This document shows positions 46,066 to 55,734 of a DNA stretch of 64,000 nt, piece by piece. The stretch is from NCBI RefSeq assembly GCF_000719345.1, contig NZ_JOFX01000050.1:1-64000 (forward strand), read 5' to 3'. How positions within the stretch are numbered: the first letter of the stretch is position 1; each line of letters opens with the position of its first letter. Below the pieces are notes generated by a model that saw nothing but the letters and a program-made list of their open reading frames with translations, ran no database searches and was not told where the DNA came from. Both the position numbers and the translations under genes were made by a program. The DNA is from Streptomyces sp. NRRL F-2664 (GTDB taxonomy: Bacteria > Actinomycetota > Actinomycetes > Streptomycetales > Streptomycetaceae).

Positions 46066-46560
46066 TCAGTAGGAGGAGATGCCCTCCGGCACGGTCGCGG
46101 CGATCGCCGTGGACAGGCCGACGAGCATCCCCGCGTCCGTGGCATGCTCCTTGTCGACCCGGACCTCCGTGTACGCCAGCCGCATACCGGTGGTGAAACG
46201 GAAGCCGTCGTCACCGAGCTTCTCCAGCATCCAGGCCACACCGTTGACATGGACGCCCTCCTGCTTCGGATCACGCATGCGGGGGGGCTGGGCGATCCCG
46301 CACCGCAGTACGATCGCCGAGCCGCCCCACGAGGCGGTCAGGTCGGACTCCGGTTCGGTCCGGGTCCGCGCCAGGCCGGCCACCGTCTCCGGGAGCTCCT
46401 CGTGCAGCGCCGCACAGAATCCCGCGACGTCGGACGGCGGCGGGGGCGGCGGTTCCACCCGGGCTTCGGCACCGCCCGGGGAGCACGCCGCCAGGACGGA
46501 CACGGCCAGGGCGGCGGGCATGGCCAGGACACGGAGCGGCCGGCGGTGGAGGGACATCAC
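46066..46560 (-). CDS. DUF3515 family lipoprotein
   Basis: 164 residues. Lipoprotein signal with lipobox LAAC (Cys26), proline-rich spacer PPPPPPSD, then the DUF3515 core (FCAALHEELPETVAGL, SWGGSAIVLRCGIAQPP, GVAWMLEKLGDDGFRFTTGMR). Anchored on the outer face of the membrane; function unknown. A second Met (codon 2) is an alternative start. Neighbours thiL and ddl are conserved around it. Confidence 0.87.
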   Translation of the reverse strand: MMSLHRRPLRVLAMPAALAVSVLAACSPGGAEARVEPPPPPPSDVAGFCAALHEELPETVAGLARTRTEPESDLTASWGGSAIVLRCGIAQPPRMRDPKQEGVHVNGVAWMLEKLGDDGFRFTTGMRLAYTEVRVDKEHATDAGMLVGLSTAIAATVPEGISSY

Positions 46561-46580
46561 CGGCCAAGAGTAGACGGGGG

Positions 46581-46814
46581 CTACAGATGGACCACGGGGC
46601 AGGTCAGGGTGCGGGTGATCCCCTCCACCTGCTGGACCTTGGCGACCACCATGCGGCCGAGCTCGTCCACGGTGTCGGCCTGGGCGCGCACGATCACGTC
46701 GTACGGCCCCGTCACGTCCTCGGCCTGGATCACCCCCGGGATCTGGCCGATGGACTCGGCGACGAACGACGCCTTGCCCACTTCGGTCTGGATGAGGATG
46801 TACGCCTGTACCAC
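46581..46814 (-). CDS. Stand-alone Lrp/AsnC ligand-binding (RAM) domain
   Basis: 77 residues comprising only the alpha-beta RAM fold of Lrp/AsnC regulators (VQAYILIQTEVGKASFVAESIG, IPGVIQAEDVTGPYDVIVRAQA, VQQVEGITRTLTCPVV). It has no DNA-binding helix-turn-helix. Such proteins may bind amino acids or co-assemble with full-length Lrp proteins (family-level inference). It is 20 bp upstream of the DUF3515 gene on the same strand and divergent from thiL. Confidence 0.9.
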   Translation of the reverse strand: MVQAYILIQTEVGKASFVAESIGQIPGVIQAEDVTGPYDVIVRAQADTVDELGRMVVAKVQQVEGITRTLTCPVVHL

Positions 46815-47059
46815 GGAACCTCCAGGGCGGCCACGAGGGTCATTTCCCCTAGTCTTCGGGTGGACCCCACACGATGGTCAGGGCCGGGGGAAGAAGGGAC
46901 GCCACGGTACCGCGTCGCCGTGCGCCACGGGGAGACCTGCGGGCCCGGCGCCACGCACAGCGGGGCGTGCGGAGAGCAGAAGTTGACGTATCTGTTGACG
47001 GTACCCAGAGCTGTGACGGCTCGCGACCGCAAGCGGACTGGGCAAGAAGGGGCACAGCG

Positions 47060-48043
47060 ATGAAGGGCACTGTCGGCGAGCTGGGGGAGTTCGGGCTGAT
47101 CAGGGAGCTCACCTCACGGCTCACCACCACCCCGGCGGTCCGGCTCGGACCCGGCGACGACGCCGCGGTGGTCTCGGCCCCCGACCGACGGGTCGTGGCC
47201 AGCACCGACATCCTGCTGGAGGGCCGGCACTTCCGGCGGGACTGGTCCACGGCCTACGACGTCGGCCGCAAGGCCGCCGCACAGAACCTCGCGGACATCG
47301 CGGCCATGGGAGCCGTGCCGACCGCACTGCTCCTCGGCCTCGTCGTACCCGCCGAACTCCCGGTCACCTGGCCCACCGAGCTGATGGACGGCATCCGTGA
47401 CGAGTGCCAGGTAGCCGGCGCCGCCGTGGTCGGCGGAGACGTGGTGCGCGGAGACACCATCACCGTCTCGATCACCGCCCTCGGCGACCTGCGCAACCAC
47501 GAGCCCGTCCTGCGCTCCGGAGCCCAGCCCGGCGACGTCGTCGCCGTCACCGGCTGGCTCGGCTGGTCCGCCGCCGGCTTCGCCGTGCTCTCGCGCGGCT
47601 TCCGTTCCCCGCGGGCCTTCGTCGAGGCCCACCGGCGCCCCGAGCCGCCCTACCACGCCGGTCCCGCGGCCGCCGGACTCGGCGCCAGCGCCATGACCGA
47701 CGTCAGCGACGGTCTGATCGCCGACCTCGGGCACATCGCCGAGGCCAGCAAGGTCCGTATCGACCTGCGCTCGGCCGCCGTCGACATCCCGACCCAGATG
47801 CACGACATCGGGCAGGCCGTCGGCGTGGACCCGCTGCAGTGGGTGCTCACCGGGGGAGAGGACCACGCGATCGTCGCCACCTTCCCGCCCGACGTGAAGC
47901 TGCCGGCCCGCTGGAAGGTCATCGGCGAGGTCCTCAACCGCTCCGCGCTGCCCCAGGTGACCGTCGACGGCGCCCCCTGGACCAGCACCGGCGGCTGGGA
48001 CCACTTCGGGGCCGACCCGGCCGCCCAGGACGGCTCCCTGTGA
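47060..48043 (+). CDS. thiL: Thiamine-monophosphate kinase
   Basis: 327 residues phosphorylating thiamine phosphate to the active diphosphate. PurM-like fold with [26 protein letters not shown] (metal-binding Asp), [40 protein letters not shown] and a C-terminal [16 protein letters not shown] 47060 follows AGAAGGGGC. Overlaps thiD by 4 bp (GTGA). The 245-bp gap upstream carries a TTGAC-type -35 near 46990. Confidence 0.95.
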   Translation: MKGTVGELGEFGLIRELTSRLTTTPAVRLGPGDDAAVVSAPDRRVVASTDILLEGRHFRRDWSTAYDVGRKAAAQNLADIAAMGAVPTALLLGLVVPAELPVTWPTELMDGIRDECQVAGAAVVGGDVVRGDTITVSITALGDLRNHEPVLRSGAQPGDVVAVTGWLGWSAAGFAVLSRGFRSPRAFVEAHRRPEPPYHAGPAAAGLGASAMTDVSDGLIADLGHIAEASKVRIDLRSAAVDIPTQMHDIGQAVGVDPLQWVLTGGEDHAIVATFPPDVKLPARWKVIGEVLNRSALPQVTVDGAPWTSTGGWDHFGADPAAQDGSL

Positions 48044-48840
48044 ACGCGGCACCGCCGCTGTGCCTGACCGTCGCCGGATCCGACTCCGGCGGCGGCGCGG
48101 GCATCCAGGCCGACCTCAAGACCATGCTGGCGCTCGGCGTCCACGGCATGAGCGTGGTCACCGCCGTGACCGCGCAGAACTCCCTCGGGGTGAGCGGCGC
48201 CTGGGAGCTTCCCGCCGAGGCCGTCACCGCCCAGTACCGGGCCGTGGTGGACGACATAGGCGTGCACGCCGTGAAGACCGGCATGCTCTCCTCCGCCGCG
48301 CTGGTGGAGACCGTCGCCGCGCTGCTGGCCGACACGGCCGCCCCGGCCGTCGTGGACCCCGTGGGCGTCTCCAAGCACGGGGACGCCCTGCTCGCCGCCT
48401 CGGCGCTGGACGCCGTACGCGGCGACCTGCTGCCCCGCGCCACCGTGGCCACGCCCAACCTCGACGAGGTCGCCCAGCTCACCGGCATCGTCGTGGAGAG
48501 CGAGGACGACATGCGCCGGGCCGCCGACGCGATCCTCGGCCACGGCGCCGGCTGGGCGCTGATCAAGGGCGGGCACCTCGCGCCGCAGGGCGACCAGGCC
48601 GTCGACCTGCTCACCGACGGCACCGAGGACCGCTGGCTGCGCGCCCCGCGCCACTCCAACCGGCACACCCACGGCACGGGCTGCACCCTCGCCAGCGCCA
48701 TCGCGGCCGGCCTCGCCAAGGGCCTGCCCGTCCCCGAGGCCGTCACCGCCGCCAAGGAGTACGTGACGGGCGGCATCGCCGCCGGCTTCGCGCTCGGCCG
48801 GGGCATCGGGCCCGTGGATCACGCCTGGCGTCAGCGCTGA
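48040..48840 (+). CDS. thiD: Hydroxymethylpyrimidine (phosphate) kinase
   Basis: 266-residue ribokinase-fold enzyme making HMP diphosphate for thiamine synthesis. N-terminal [66 protein letters not shown] and the anion-hole motif [18 protein letters not shown]. Coupled to thiL by overlap; terminator follows. Confidence 0.95.
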   Translation: MNAAPPLCLTVAGSDSGGGAGIQADLKTMLALGVHGMSVVTAVTAQNSLGVSGAWELPAEAVTAQYRAVVDDIGVHAVKTGMLSSAALVETVAALLADTAAPAVVDPVGVSKHGDALLAASALDAVRGDLLPRATVATPNLDEVAQLTGIVVESEDDMRRAADAILGHGAGWALIKGGHLAPQGDQAVDLLTDGTEDRWLRAPRHSNRHTHGTGCTLASAIAAGLAKGLPVPEAVTAAKEYVTGGIAAGFALGRGIGPVDHAWRQR

Positions 48841-48877
48841 CCCCGCCGGGCGGGCCCAACCCCCCCGGACAAGGCAA

Positions 48878-48908
48878 AAGGCCGGTTCACCAGAGGTGAA
48901 CCGGCCTT
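48878..48908. terminator. Terminator between thiD and rpmB
   Basis: Perfect 14-bp stem AAGGCCGGTTCACC (48878-48891) with 48895-48908 and a 3-base loop, then CTTC; serves both convergent genes. Confidence 0.88.
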
Positions 48909-48943
48909 CTTGGCAACCGGAAGGGGCTGCGCTACGACGGGCG

Positions 48944-49129
48944 TCAGCGCGAGACCTTGCCGGCCTTGATGCACGAGGTGCAGGCGTTGAGGCGCTTCGG
49001 CGTCCCATTGACCACGGCACGGACGCGCTGGATGTTCGGGTTCCAGCGACGCGAGGTGCGGCGGTGCGAGTGGGAGATGTTGTTGCCGAAGCTCGGCCCC
49101 TTGGCGCAAACGTCGCAGTTGGCAGCCAC
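48944..49129 (-). CDS. rpmB: 50S ribosomal protein bL28
   Basis: 61 residues, complete. [32 protein letters not shown] and CTSCIKAGK carry two CxxC pairs, so this is the zinc-binding (C+) form rather than the cysteine-free paralogue used during zinc limitation in streptomycetes. Transcribed alone, away from the DAK2 gene. Confidence 0.95.
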   Translation of the reverse strand: MAANCDVCAKGPSFGNNISHSHRRTSRRWNPNIQRVRAVVNGTPKRLNACTSCIKAGKVSR

Positions 49130-49372
49130 AGGTCACTCCAAAGACTTCAGATGCAATTACAGTGAAACCGGCGCACCGGTTCAGAGGTCTGAAGTGGTTT
49201 GCCGGGGAAAAGGCCCGACTCTCATCGGGCAACCGGAGCAGCATACAACGACTGCGCCCGTCCTGGAAAACTACCACGGCGCCCGGCGACCCCGCCCCGC
49301 GGTCCCGGCCCCGGCGACGCAGTCCTTCGTTACCCTGCGGTGAACCCTGGCCCGCACAAGGAGGAACGCCCG

Positions 49373-51064
49373 GTGCCGCACGAGGCTCAGCCGCAGCCCG
49401 CCGACGAGCTCGACGCCGAAGCCGTACGCACCTGGAGCTCGCTCGCCCTCGCCGCACTGGGCCGGGCCCGCGAGGACATCGACGCCATCAACGTGTACCC
49501 GGTCGCCGACGCCGACACCGGCACCAATCTCTACCTCACCGCCGAGTCCGCCGACCGCGCCCTCACCGAGGCCTTCGCGAACGCCACCGGCGCCACCCCT
49601 GCGGACGTGACCGGCGCCACCGCACCGACCTCCCTGTCCGAGGCCGTACGGGCCTGGGCGCACGGCGCGCTCGTCGGCGCCCGCGGGAACTCCGGGACGA
49701 TCCTCGCGCAGCTGCTGCGCGGAGTGGCCGACGTACTCGGAGCGGAGCCGGACGAGCAGCACACCGGCCCCGGCGGGCTGCTGGCGCACGCCCTCACCCG
49801 GGCCGCACAGGAGGCGTACGCGGCCGTCGCCCACCCGGTGGAGGGCACCATGCTCACCGTCGCCGGCGCCGCCGCGCGGGCCGGCGAAGCAGCCTCGGCG
49901 GCCGCAGGCACCGCCGCCGAGGTGGCGCGCGCCGCCTACGACGGCGCCCGCGCCGCGCTCGCCGAGACCCCCGGACAGCTCGCCGTGCTGGACCGCGCCG
50001 GCGTGGTCGACGCCGGCGGCTGCGGGCTCGTCGCCGTACTGGGCGCCCTCTGGCAGGCGCTGTCCGGCCAGGAGCCGGCCCCCGAACCGGTGGAGGGCCG
50101 CACCCCGCCCCCCGGGCCCCGGCCGGCCGACCCCTGCGACCGGCACGAGGACGACAACGGCCCCGCCTACGAGGTGCTCTACCTGCTGGAGGCCTCCGAG
50201 GCCGCGGTCGCGGAACTGCGCGCCCGCCTCGACGCACTCGGCGACTCCCTCGTCGTGGTCGGCGGCGACGGGCTCTGGAACGTCCACGTCCACGTCGACG
50301 ACCCCGGCGCGGCCGTCGAGGCCGGCGTCGTCGCAGGCCGGCCGTACCGGATCCGGATCACGCACTTCGGCGACGAGCGGCGCCGGGGCCGCGCCGAGCG
50401 CGCCCAGCGGGGCGTGGTCGCCGTCGTCCGCGGCGAGGGCCTGGCGAGCCTGTGCGACGAGGCCGGCGCCACCACCGTCCTGGTGCGCCCCGGCGAGGTC
50501 CCGGCCGCCGCGGAACTCCTCGACGCGGTCCGCCGCGCGCACGCCCGCGAGGTGGTGCTCCTGCAGGGCGGCGCCGAACTGCGCGCCGCCGCGGCCACCG
50601 CCGCCGAGCAGGCCCGCGCCGAGGGAGTGCGGGTGGCGGTCGTCCCCACCCGGTCCGCGGTCCAGGGCCTGGCCGCCCTCGCCGTGCACGACCCGGACGG
50701 CAGCTTCGACGAGGACGTCGTCGCCATGACCGCCGCGGCCGGCGCCACCCGGTACGGGGAGCTGGCCGTCGCCGAACGCCAGTCCTTCACCTCGGCCGGC
50801 ATCTGCCAGGCCGGTGATGTGCTCGGCCTCATCGACGGCGACGTCGCCGTCATCGGCGCGGACCTGGCCGGGACCGCCGAGGCGGTGCTCGACCGCATGC
50901 TGGGCTCCGGCGGCGAACTCGTCACCCTCGTCCTCGGACCCGAGGTGCCGGAGGCCGTCGCCGAAGGCCTCCAGGCGTACGTGCAGTCCGGCCACCTCGC
51001 CGTCGACACGGTCACCTACCGGGGCGGCCGGTACTCGGCGCCGCTCCTCATCGGGGTGGAGTAG
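49373..51064 (+). CDS. DAK2 (DhaL-like) / fatty-acid-kinase-like protein
   Basis: 563 residues. The DhaL-like ATP-binding domain spans about 15-210: AINVYPVADADTGTNLYLT (metal-binding Asp cluster), HGALVGARGNSGTILAQLLRG, PVEGTMLTV, LDRAGVVDAGGCGLV. The C-terminal half (about 260-563) matches the middle and C-terminal parts of FakA/YloV proteins (WNVHVHVDDPG, GICQAGDVLGLIDGDV). FakA phosphorylates fatty acids bound by FakB; a similar role is inferred. GTG 49373 follows AAGGAGG. It precedes recG, as in many Gram-positives. Confidence 0.88.
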   Translation: MPHEAQPQPADELDAEAVRTWSSLALAALGRAREDIDAINVYPVADADTGTNLYLTAESADRALTEAFANATGATPADVTGATAPTSLSEAVRAWAHGALVGARGNSGTILAQLLRGVADVLGAEPDEQHTGPGGLLAHALTRAAQEAYAAVAHPVEGTMLTVAGAAARAGEAASAAAGTAAEVARAAYDGARAALAETPGQLAVLDRAGVVDAGGCGLVAVLGALWQALSGQEPAPEPVEGRTPPPGPRPADPCDRHEDDNGPAYEVLYLLEASEAAVAELRARLDALGDSLVVVGGDGLWNVHVHVDDPGAAVEAGVVAGRPYRIRITHFGDERRRGRAERAQRGVVAVVRGEGLASLCDEAGATTVLVRPGEVPAAAELLDAVRRAHAREVVLLQGGAELRAAAATAAEQARAEGVRVAVVPTRSAVQGLAALAVHDPDGSFDEDVVAMTAAAGATRYGELAVAERQSFTSAGICQAGDVLGLIDGDVAVIGADLAGTAEAVLDRMLGSGGELVTLVLGPEVPEAVAEGLQAYVQSGHLAVDTVTYRGGRYSAPLLIGVE

Positions 51065-51090
51065 CGGGGTTGTCGGCGCCATGGTGTGCA

Positions 51091-53283
51091 ATGGAACACG
51101 TGCCCGCGCTCGACGAAGACCTCAAGAAGACGCTCGGCCCCGCCACCGCCAAGGTGCTGGCCGAGCAGCTCGGCCTGCACACGGCCCTGGACCTGCTCCA
51201 CCACTACCCGAGGCGGTACGCCGAGCGCGGTGAGCTGACCTCGCTGGCCGAGCTCGCCGACCAGATCGACGAGCACGTCACCGTCGTCGCGCAGGTCGCC
51301 GACGCGCGCATCCTGACCTTCAACGGGGGCCGGGGCAAGCGTCTGGAGGTGACCATCACCGACGGCAGCGGCCGGCTCCAGCTCGTCTTCTTCGGCGCGG
51401 GCGTCCACAAGCCCCACAAGGAACTGCTCCCCGGCACCCGCGCGATGTTCGCCGGCAAGGTCTCCCGTTTCAACAGCAAGCTCCAGCTCGCGCACCCGGC
51501 GTACGAGCCGCTCGGCGGCGACGCCTCCGACCGGGACGCCGCCACCGCCTTCGCCAACCAGCTGATCCCGATCTACCCGGCCTGCGCCAAGCTGGAGTCC
51601 TGGAAGATCGCCAAGTGCGTGGACGCCGTACTGCCCAGCGCCCAGGAGGCCGTGGACCCGCTGCCGCCCGCCCTGCGCGAGGACCGCGGCCTGGTCCCCC
51701 TCACCGAAGCCCTGCTGAAGATCCACCGGCCCGCCACCAAGGCCGACATCGAGGACGCCCGGCAGCGCCTGAAGTGGGACGAGGCCTTCGTCCTGCAGGT
51801 CGCCCTGGCCCGCCGCCGCCACGCCGACGCCCAGCTCCCTGCCGTCCCCCGCCGACCCGCCCCCGCCGGCCTGCTCGACGCCTTCGACGCCAAGCTGCCC
51901 TTCACCCTCACCGAGGGCCAGCAGAAGGTCTCCAAGGAGATCTTCGACGACCTCGCCACCAGCCACCCCATGCACCGCCTCCTCCAGGGCGAGGTCGGAA
52001 GCGGAAAGACAATGGTGGCGCTGCGGGCCATGCTGGCCGTCGTGGACTCCGGAGGGCAGGCGGCCATGCTCGCGCCCACCGAGGTGCTGGCCCAGCAGCA
52101 CCACCGCTCCATCGTCGAGATGATGGGCGAGCTCGCCGAGGGCGGCATGCTCGGCGGCTCCGACCAGGGCACCAAGGTCGTGCTGCTCACCGGGTCGATG
52201 GGGACGGCCGCCCGCCGCCAGGCCCTGCTCGACCTCGTCACCGGAGAAGCCGGGATCGTCATCGGCACGCACGCGCTGATCGAGGACAAGGTGCAGTTCC
52301 ACGACCTCGGCCTGGTCGTCGTCGACGAACAGCACCGCTTCGGCGTGGAGCAGCGCGACGCCCTGCGCTCCAAGGGCAAGCAGCCCCCGCACCTGCTGGT
52401 GATGACCGCCACCCCGATCCCGCGCACCGTCGCCATGACCGTCTTCGGCGACCTGGAGACCTCCGTCCTGGACCAGCTCCCCGCGGGGCGCTCGCCGATC
52501 GCCACCCACGTGGTGCCGGCCAAGGACAAGCCGCACTTCCTCGCCCGGGCCTGGGAGCGCGTGCGGGAGGAGGTCGAGAAGGGCCACCAGGCGTATGTGG
52601 TCTGCCCGCGCATCGGCGACGGCGAGGACGACCCGAAGAAGAAGCAGGCCGCGGAGGAGGCCGACAGGCGGCCGCCGCTCGCGGTCCTGGAGATCGCCGA
52701 GCAGCTCGGCCGCGGCCCGCTGGCCGGGCTGAGCGTCGAGGTGCTGCACGGCCGGATGGACCCCGCCGACAAGGACGACGTCATGCGGCGGTTCGCGGCC
52801 GGCGAGGTCAAGGTGCTGGTCGCCACCACCGTCATCGAGGTCGGGGTGAACGTCCCGAACTCCACCGTCATGGTGATCATGGACGCGGACCGGTTCGGCG
52901 TCTCCCAGCTCCACCAGCTGCGCGGCCGCGTCGGCCGGGGCTCCGCCCCGGGCCTGTGCCTCCTGGTCAGCGAGATGCACGAGGCGAGCCCGGCCCGGGC
53001 CCGGCTCGCGGCCGTCGCCGCCACCCTCGACGGCTTCGAGCTCTCCCGCATCGACCTGGAACAGCGCCGCGAGGGCGACGTGCTGGGCCAGGCCCAGTCG
53101 GGGGTGCGCTCCTCGCTGCGCATGCTCGCCGTCATCGACGACGAGGAGGTCATCGCCCAGGCCCGCGAGGAGGCCACCCGCGTGGTCGCCGAGGACCCGG
53201 CCCTGGAGCGGCTGCCCGGTCTGCGCACCGCGCTGGACGCGCTCCTCGACACCGAGCGCGAGCAGTACCTGGAGAAGGGCTGA
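51091..53283 (+). CDS. recG: ATP-dependent DNA helicase RecG
   Basis: 730-residue branch-migration helicase acting on stalled forks and Holliday junctions. The N-terminal wedge/OB domain (LLHHYPRRYAERGEL, VTIT-DGSGRLQLVFFG region) precedes two helicase lobes. These hold Walker A GEVGSGKTMVALRA, the RecG form of motif II VVDEQHRFGVEQR, TATPIPRT, TTVIEVGVNVPN and QLRGRVGRG. ATG 51091 (MEHVPALDED) is used; GTG 51100 is also plausible since relatives start VPALDE and GGA lies before it. Confidence 0.93.
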   Translation: MEHVPALDEDLKKTLGPATAKVLAEQLGLHTALDLLHHYPRRYAERGELTSLAELADQIDEHVTVVAQVADARILTFNGGRGKRLEVTITDGSGRLQLVFFGAGVHKPHKELLPGTRAMFAGKVSRFNSKLQLAHPAYEPLGGDASDRDAATAFANQLIPIYPACAKLESWKIAKCVDAVLPSAQEAVDPLPPALREDRGLVPLTEALLKIHRPATKADIEDARQRLKWDEAFVLQVALARRRHADAQLPAVPRRPAPAGLLDAFDAKLPFTLTEGQQKVSKEIFDDLATSHPMHRLLQGEVGSGKTMVALRAMLAVVDSGGQAAMLAPTEVLAQQHHRSIVEMMGELAEGGMLGGSDQGTKVVLLTGSMGTAARRQALLDLVTGEAGIVIGTHALIEDKVQFHDLGLVVVDEQHRFGVEQRDALRSKGKQPPHLLVMTATPIPRTVAMTVFGDLETSVLDQLPAGRSPIATHVVPAKDKPHFLARAWERVREEVEKGHQAYVVCPRIGDGEDDPKKKQAAEEADRRPPLAVLEIAEQLGRGPLAGLSVEVLHGRMDPADKDDVMRRFAAGEVKVLVATTVIEVGVNVPNSTVMVIMDADRFGVSQLHQLRGRVGRGSAPGLCLLVSEMHEASPARARLAAVAATLDGFELSRIDLEQRREGDVLGQAQSGVRSSLRMLAVIDDEEVIAQAREEATRVVAEDPALERLPGLRTALDALLDTEREQYLEKG

Positions 53284-53356
53284 GCGGTACGACCTATGGT
53301 TGGAGTGCCGCGGCAGACCGCCGCGCGCCCCCTGCCGCCGTACCGAAGGACCCCAG

Positions 53357-53935
53357 ATGACCCGCGTGATCGCCGGCAGCGCCGGCGGGCGACGGCTGGC
53401 CGTGCCGCCCGGCACCGGCACCCGGCCGACCTCCGACCGGATGCGCGAAGGGCTCTTCTCGACCTGGGAGTCGCTGCACGGGGTGGAGGGGGCCCGGGTC
53501 CTGGACCTCTACGGCGGCTCCGGCGCCGTCGGCCTGGAGGCCCTCTCCCGGGGTGCCTCCCACGCCCTGCTCGTCGAGTCCGACGCCAAGGCCGCCAAGG
53601 CCATCCGGGACAACATCAAGGCGCTGGGTCTGCCCGGGGCCGAGTTCAGGGCCGGCCGGGCCGAGCAGGTCGTGGCCGCCCGCCCGGCCGGGGACCCCTA
53701 CGACGTCGTCTTCCTGGACCCGCCGTACGCGCTGGACAGTGCGGACCTGCGGGAGATCCTCCTCACACTCCGGTCCAACGGCTGGATCACGGACGACGCG
53801 CTCGTCACCGTGGAGCGCAGCACCAGGAGCGGTGCCTTCCCGTGGCCCGACGGCTTCGAGCCGCTCCGGTCGCGCACATACGGCGAGGGCACCCTGTGGT
53901 ACGGCCGCGCCGCCAGCACCAGCGAAGACTCATGA
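53357..53935 (+). CDS. rsmD: 16S rRNA (guanine(966)-N2)-methyltransferase
   Basis: 192-residue SAM-dependent methyltransferase. TRVIAGSAGGRRLAVP at the start, RPTSDRMREGLFSTW, SAM motif VLDLYGGSGAVGLEALSRGA and catalytic VVFLDPPYAL. ATG 53357 follows GAAGGACC. It overlaps or abuts coaD, the usual rsmD-coaD pair. Confidence 0.94.
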   Translation: MTRVIAGSAGGRRLAVPPGTGTRPTSDRMREGLFSTWESLHGVEGARVLDLYGGSGAVGLEALSRGASHALLVESDAKAAKAIRDNIKALGLPGAEFRAGRAEQVVAARPAGDPYDVVFLDPPYALDSADLREILLTLRSNGWITDDALVTVERSTRSGAFPWPDGFEPLRSRTYGEGTLWYGRAASTSEDS

Positions 53936-53949
53936 ACGAGGGAGTTCAG

Positions 53950-54429
53950 TTGCGCCGCGCCGTCTGTCCGGGGTCCTTCGATCCCATCCACAACGGACAC
54001 CTCGACATCATCGGACGCGCCTCCAGGCTCTATGACGTCGTGCACGTCGCCGTGATGATCAACAAGTCGAAGCAGGGCCTGTTCAGCGTCGAGGAGCGGG
54101 TCGAGCTGATCCGCGAGGCGACGGCCGACTACGGCAACATCCAGGTCGAGTCCTTCCACGGGCTGCTGGTCGACTTCTGCAAGCAGCGCGACATCCCGGC
54201 CATCGTCAAGGGCCTGCGCGCGGTGAGCGACTTCGACTACGAGCTGCAGATGGCCCAGATGAACCTCGGCCTGTCGGGCGTCGAGACGCTCTTCGTCCCG
54301 ACCATCCCCACCTACAGCTTCCTGTCCTCCTCACTGGTCAAGGAGGTCGCGACCTGGGGCGGCGACGTCGCCCACCTGCTGCCGGCTCCCGTGCACGCGG
54401 CGCTCCTGGAGCGGCTGCGCAAGCACTGA
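53950..54429 (+). CDS. coaD: Phosphopantetheine adenylyltransferase
   Basis: Penultimate step of coenzyme A synthesis. 159 residues from TTG 53950: RRAVCPGSFDPIHNGHLDII with the HxGH nucleotide motif, then GLRAVSDFDYELQMAQMN and PTYSFLSSSLVKEVA. TTG 53950 is favoured because GGGAG lies 6 bases upstream and relatives begin MRRAVCPGS. ATG 53932 (six residues longer, overlapping the rsmD stop as ATGA) is the alternative. Confidence 0.93.
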   Translation: MRRAVCPGSFDPIHNGHLDIIGRASRLYDVVHVAVMINKSKQGLFSVEERVELIREATADYGNIQVESFHGLLVDFCKQRDIPAIVKGLRAVSDFDYELQMAQMNLGLSGVETLFVPTIPTYSFLSSSLVKEVATWGGDVAHLLPAPVHAALLERLRKH

Positions 54430-54452
54430 CCGCCTGACGGGGCGTCAGGCGG
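54430..54452. terminator. Terminator overlapping coaD stop
   Basis: Perfect 10-bp stem CCGCCTGACG (54430-54439) with 54443-54452 and a 3-base loop, immediately after the coaD stop. Confidence 0.75.
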
Positions 54453-54532
54453 TGTCGGGGTTGCGCCCCGTGGCCTTACAGTCGTCCCGTCCGTCTCAGG
54501 AACCGCCCGAGGCCGAGAGAGTGCGAGCCCCC

Positions 54533-55612
54533 ATGGACGTGCAGAAGAAGCTCGACGAGATCGTCGCGGCCGTCGGCGGCGCCCGGTCCATGCCCATGTC
54601 GGCGTCCTGCGTGATCAACCGCGCCGAGCTGCTCGCCCTGCTGGAAGAGGTCCGCCAGGCCCTCCCGGGCTCGCTCGCGCAGGCGCAGGAGCTCCTCGGC
54701 GGCCGGGAGCAGATGGTCGAGGACGCCCGCCGCGAGGCGGAGCGGATCATCAACGCCGCCCACGATCAGCGCGGGTCCTTGATCGCCGACACCGAGATCG
54801 CACGGCGCTCGCAGGCCGAGGCGGACCGGATCCTGGACGAGGCCCGCCGGGAGGCCGAGCAGATCCGGGCGGAGGCCGACGACTACGTCGACAGCAAGCT
54901 CGCCAACTTCGAGGTCGTGCTGACCAAGACGATCGGCTCGGTCGACCGCGGCCGCGAGAAGCTGCTGGGCCGCGGCCCCGGCCTGGACGAGGACGGCTAC
55001 CCGGACGCGGACGCCCCGGAGCGCAGCCACGACCCCGAGACGCAGCGGCAGCAGGCCGACGCCTATGTGGACACCAAGCTGGCGACCTTCGAGGCGGTGC
55101 TCTCCAAGACCCTGGAGGCCGTCGGCCGCGGCCGCCAGAAGCTGCTCGGGCGGGTCCCGACGGACGACCTGGGCGTGCACATGGCCGCCCAGGACGCGGC
55201 CGCGGGCCCGTCCTCCCGCTCGGCGAGCGACGCGGACTTCCTGGCGGGCCTCGCAGAGCCGGAGCCGCCGCACGCACCGGCCCCGGTTCCGGCCCGTCCC
55301 GAGCCCGGGTACGACGCGTACGCCTACCAGCAGCCCGCCGCCCAGCAGCAGGACGCGTACGCCTACCAGGACCCGTACGGGGGCTACCAGCAGCAGCCGG
55401 ACCCGTACTCCGGTGCGGCCACCGGCTCCACCGGAGCGGCCTACGCCGCGCACTACGGTGCGCAGCAGCCCGACCCCTACGCGGCCTACCCGCAGCCGCA
55501 GCAGGCCCCCCACCCGCAGCAGGCCCAGCAGCCCTCGCTCGACGAGACCAGCTTCTTCGACACCAGCATGATCAACCTCGATCAGCTCCGCCAGTACGAA
55601 CAGGGGCGCTAG
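54533..55612 (+). CDS. DivIVA-like coiled-coil protein
   Basis: 359 residues, cytosolic. Residues about 30-147 form a charged coiled coil (VEDARREAERIINAAHDQRG, EADRILDEARREAEQIRAEADD) as in DivIVA/cell-division-initiation proteins of actinobacteria. A 31-residue segment (117-147, DYVDSKLANFEVVLTKT) recurs at 177-207 (AYVDTKLATFEAVLSKT), both ending LLGR. The last ~110 residues are a Gln/Pro/Tyr-rich disordered region (AYAYQQPAAQQQDAYAYQ). A polar-growth or scaffold role is inferred. ATG 54533 is chosen as the start of the conserved DVQKKLDEIVAAV. Confidence 0.82.
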   Translation: MDVQKKLDEIVAAVGGARSMPMSASCVINRAELLALLEEVRQALPGSLAQAQELLGGREQMVEDARREAERIINAAHDQRGSLIADTEIARRSQAEADRILDEARREAEQIRAEADDYVDSKLANFEVVLTKTIGSVDRGREKLLGRGPGLDEDGYPDADAPERSHDPETQRQQADAYVDTKLATFEAVLSKTLEAVGRGRQKLLGRVPTDDLGVHMAAQDAAAGPSSRSASDADFLAGLAEPEPPHAPAPVPARPEPGYDAYAYQQPAAQQQDAYAYQDPYGGYQQQPDPYSGAATGSTGAAYAAHYGAQQPDPYAAYPQPQQAPHPQQAQQPSLDETSFFDTSMINLDQLRQYEQGR

Positions 55613-55734
55613 GACCGGATTGGGCTCTGAGCGAAGCGCCGGGTATCCTGGCTCTTCGGTCGCGCGTATGCACCGCGATCCGTGCTGCCCGTACGTGCGG
55701 GATTTACGCAGCAGTCTTCGATCTACAGCGATCT

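Noticed and set aside
46815..47059. A small plus-strand gene upstream of thiL
   Set aside because: The open frame there is the 5' extension of thiL without its own ribosome site, and it covers the divergent promoter region.
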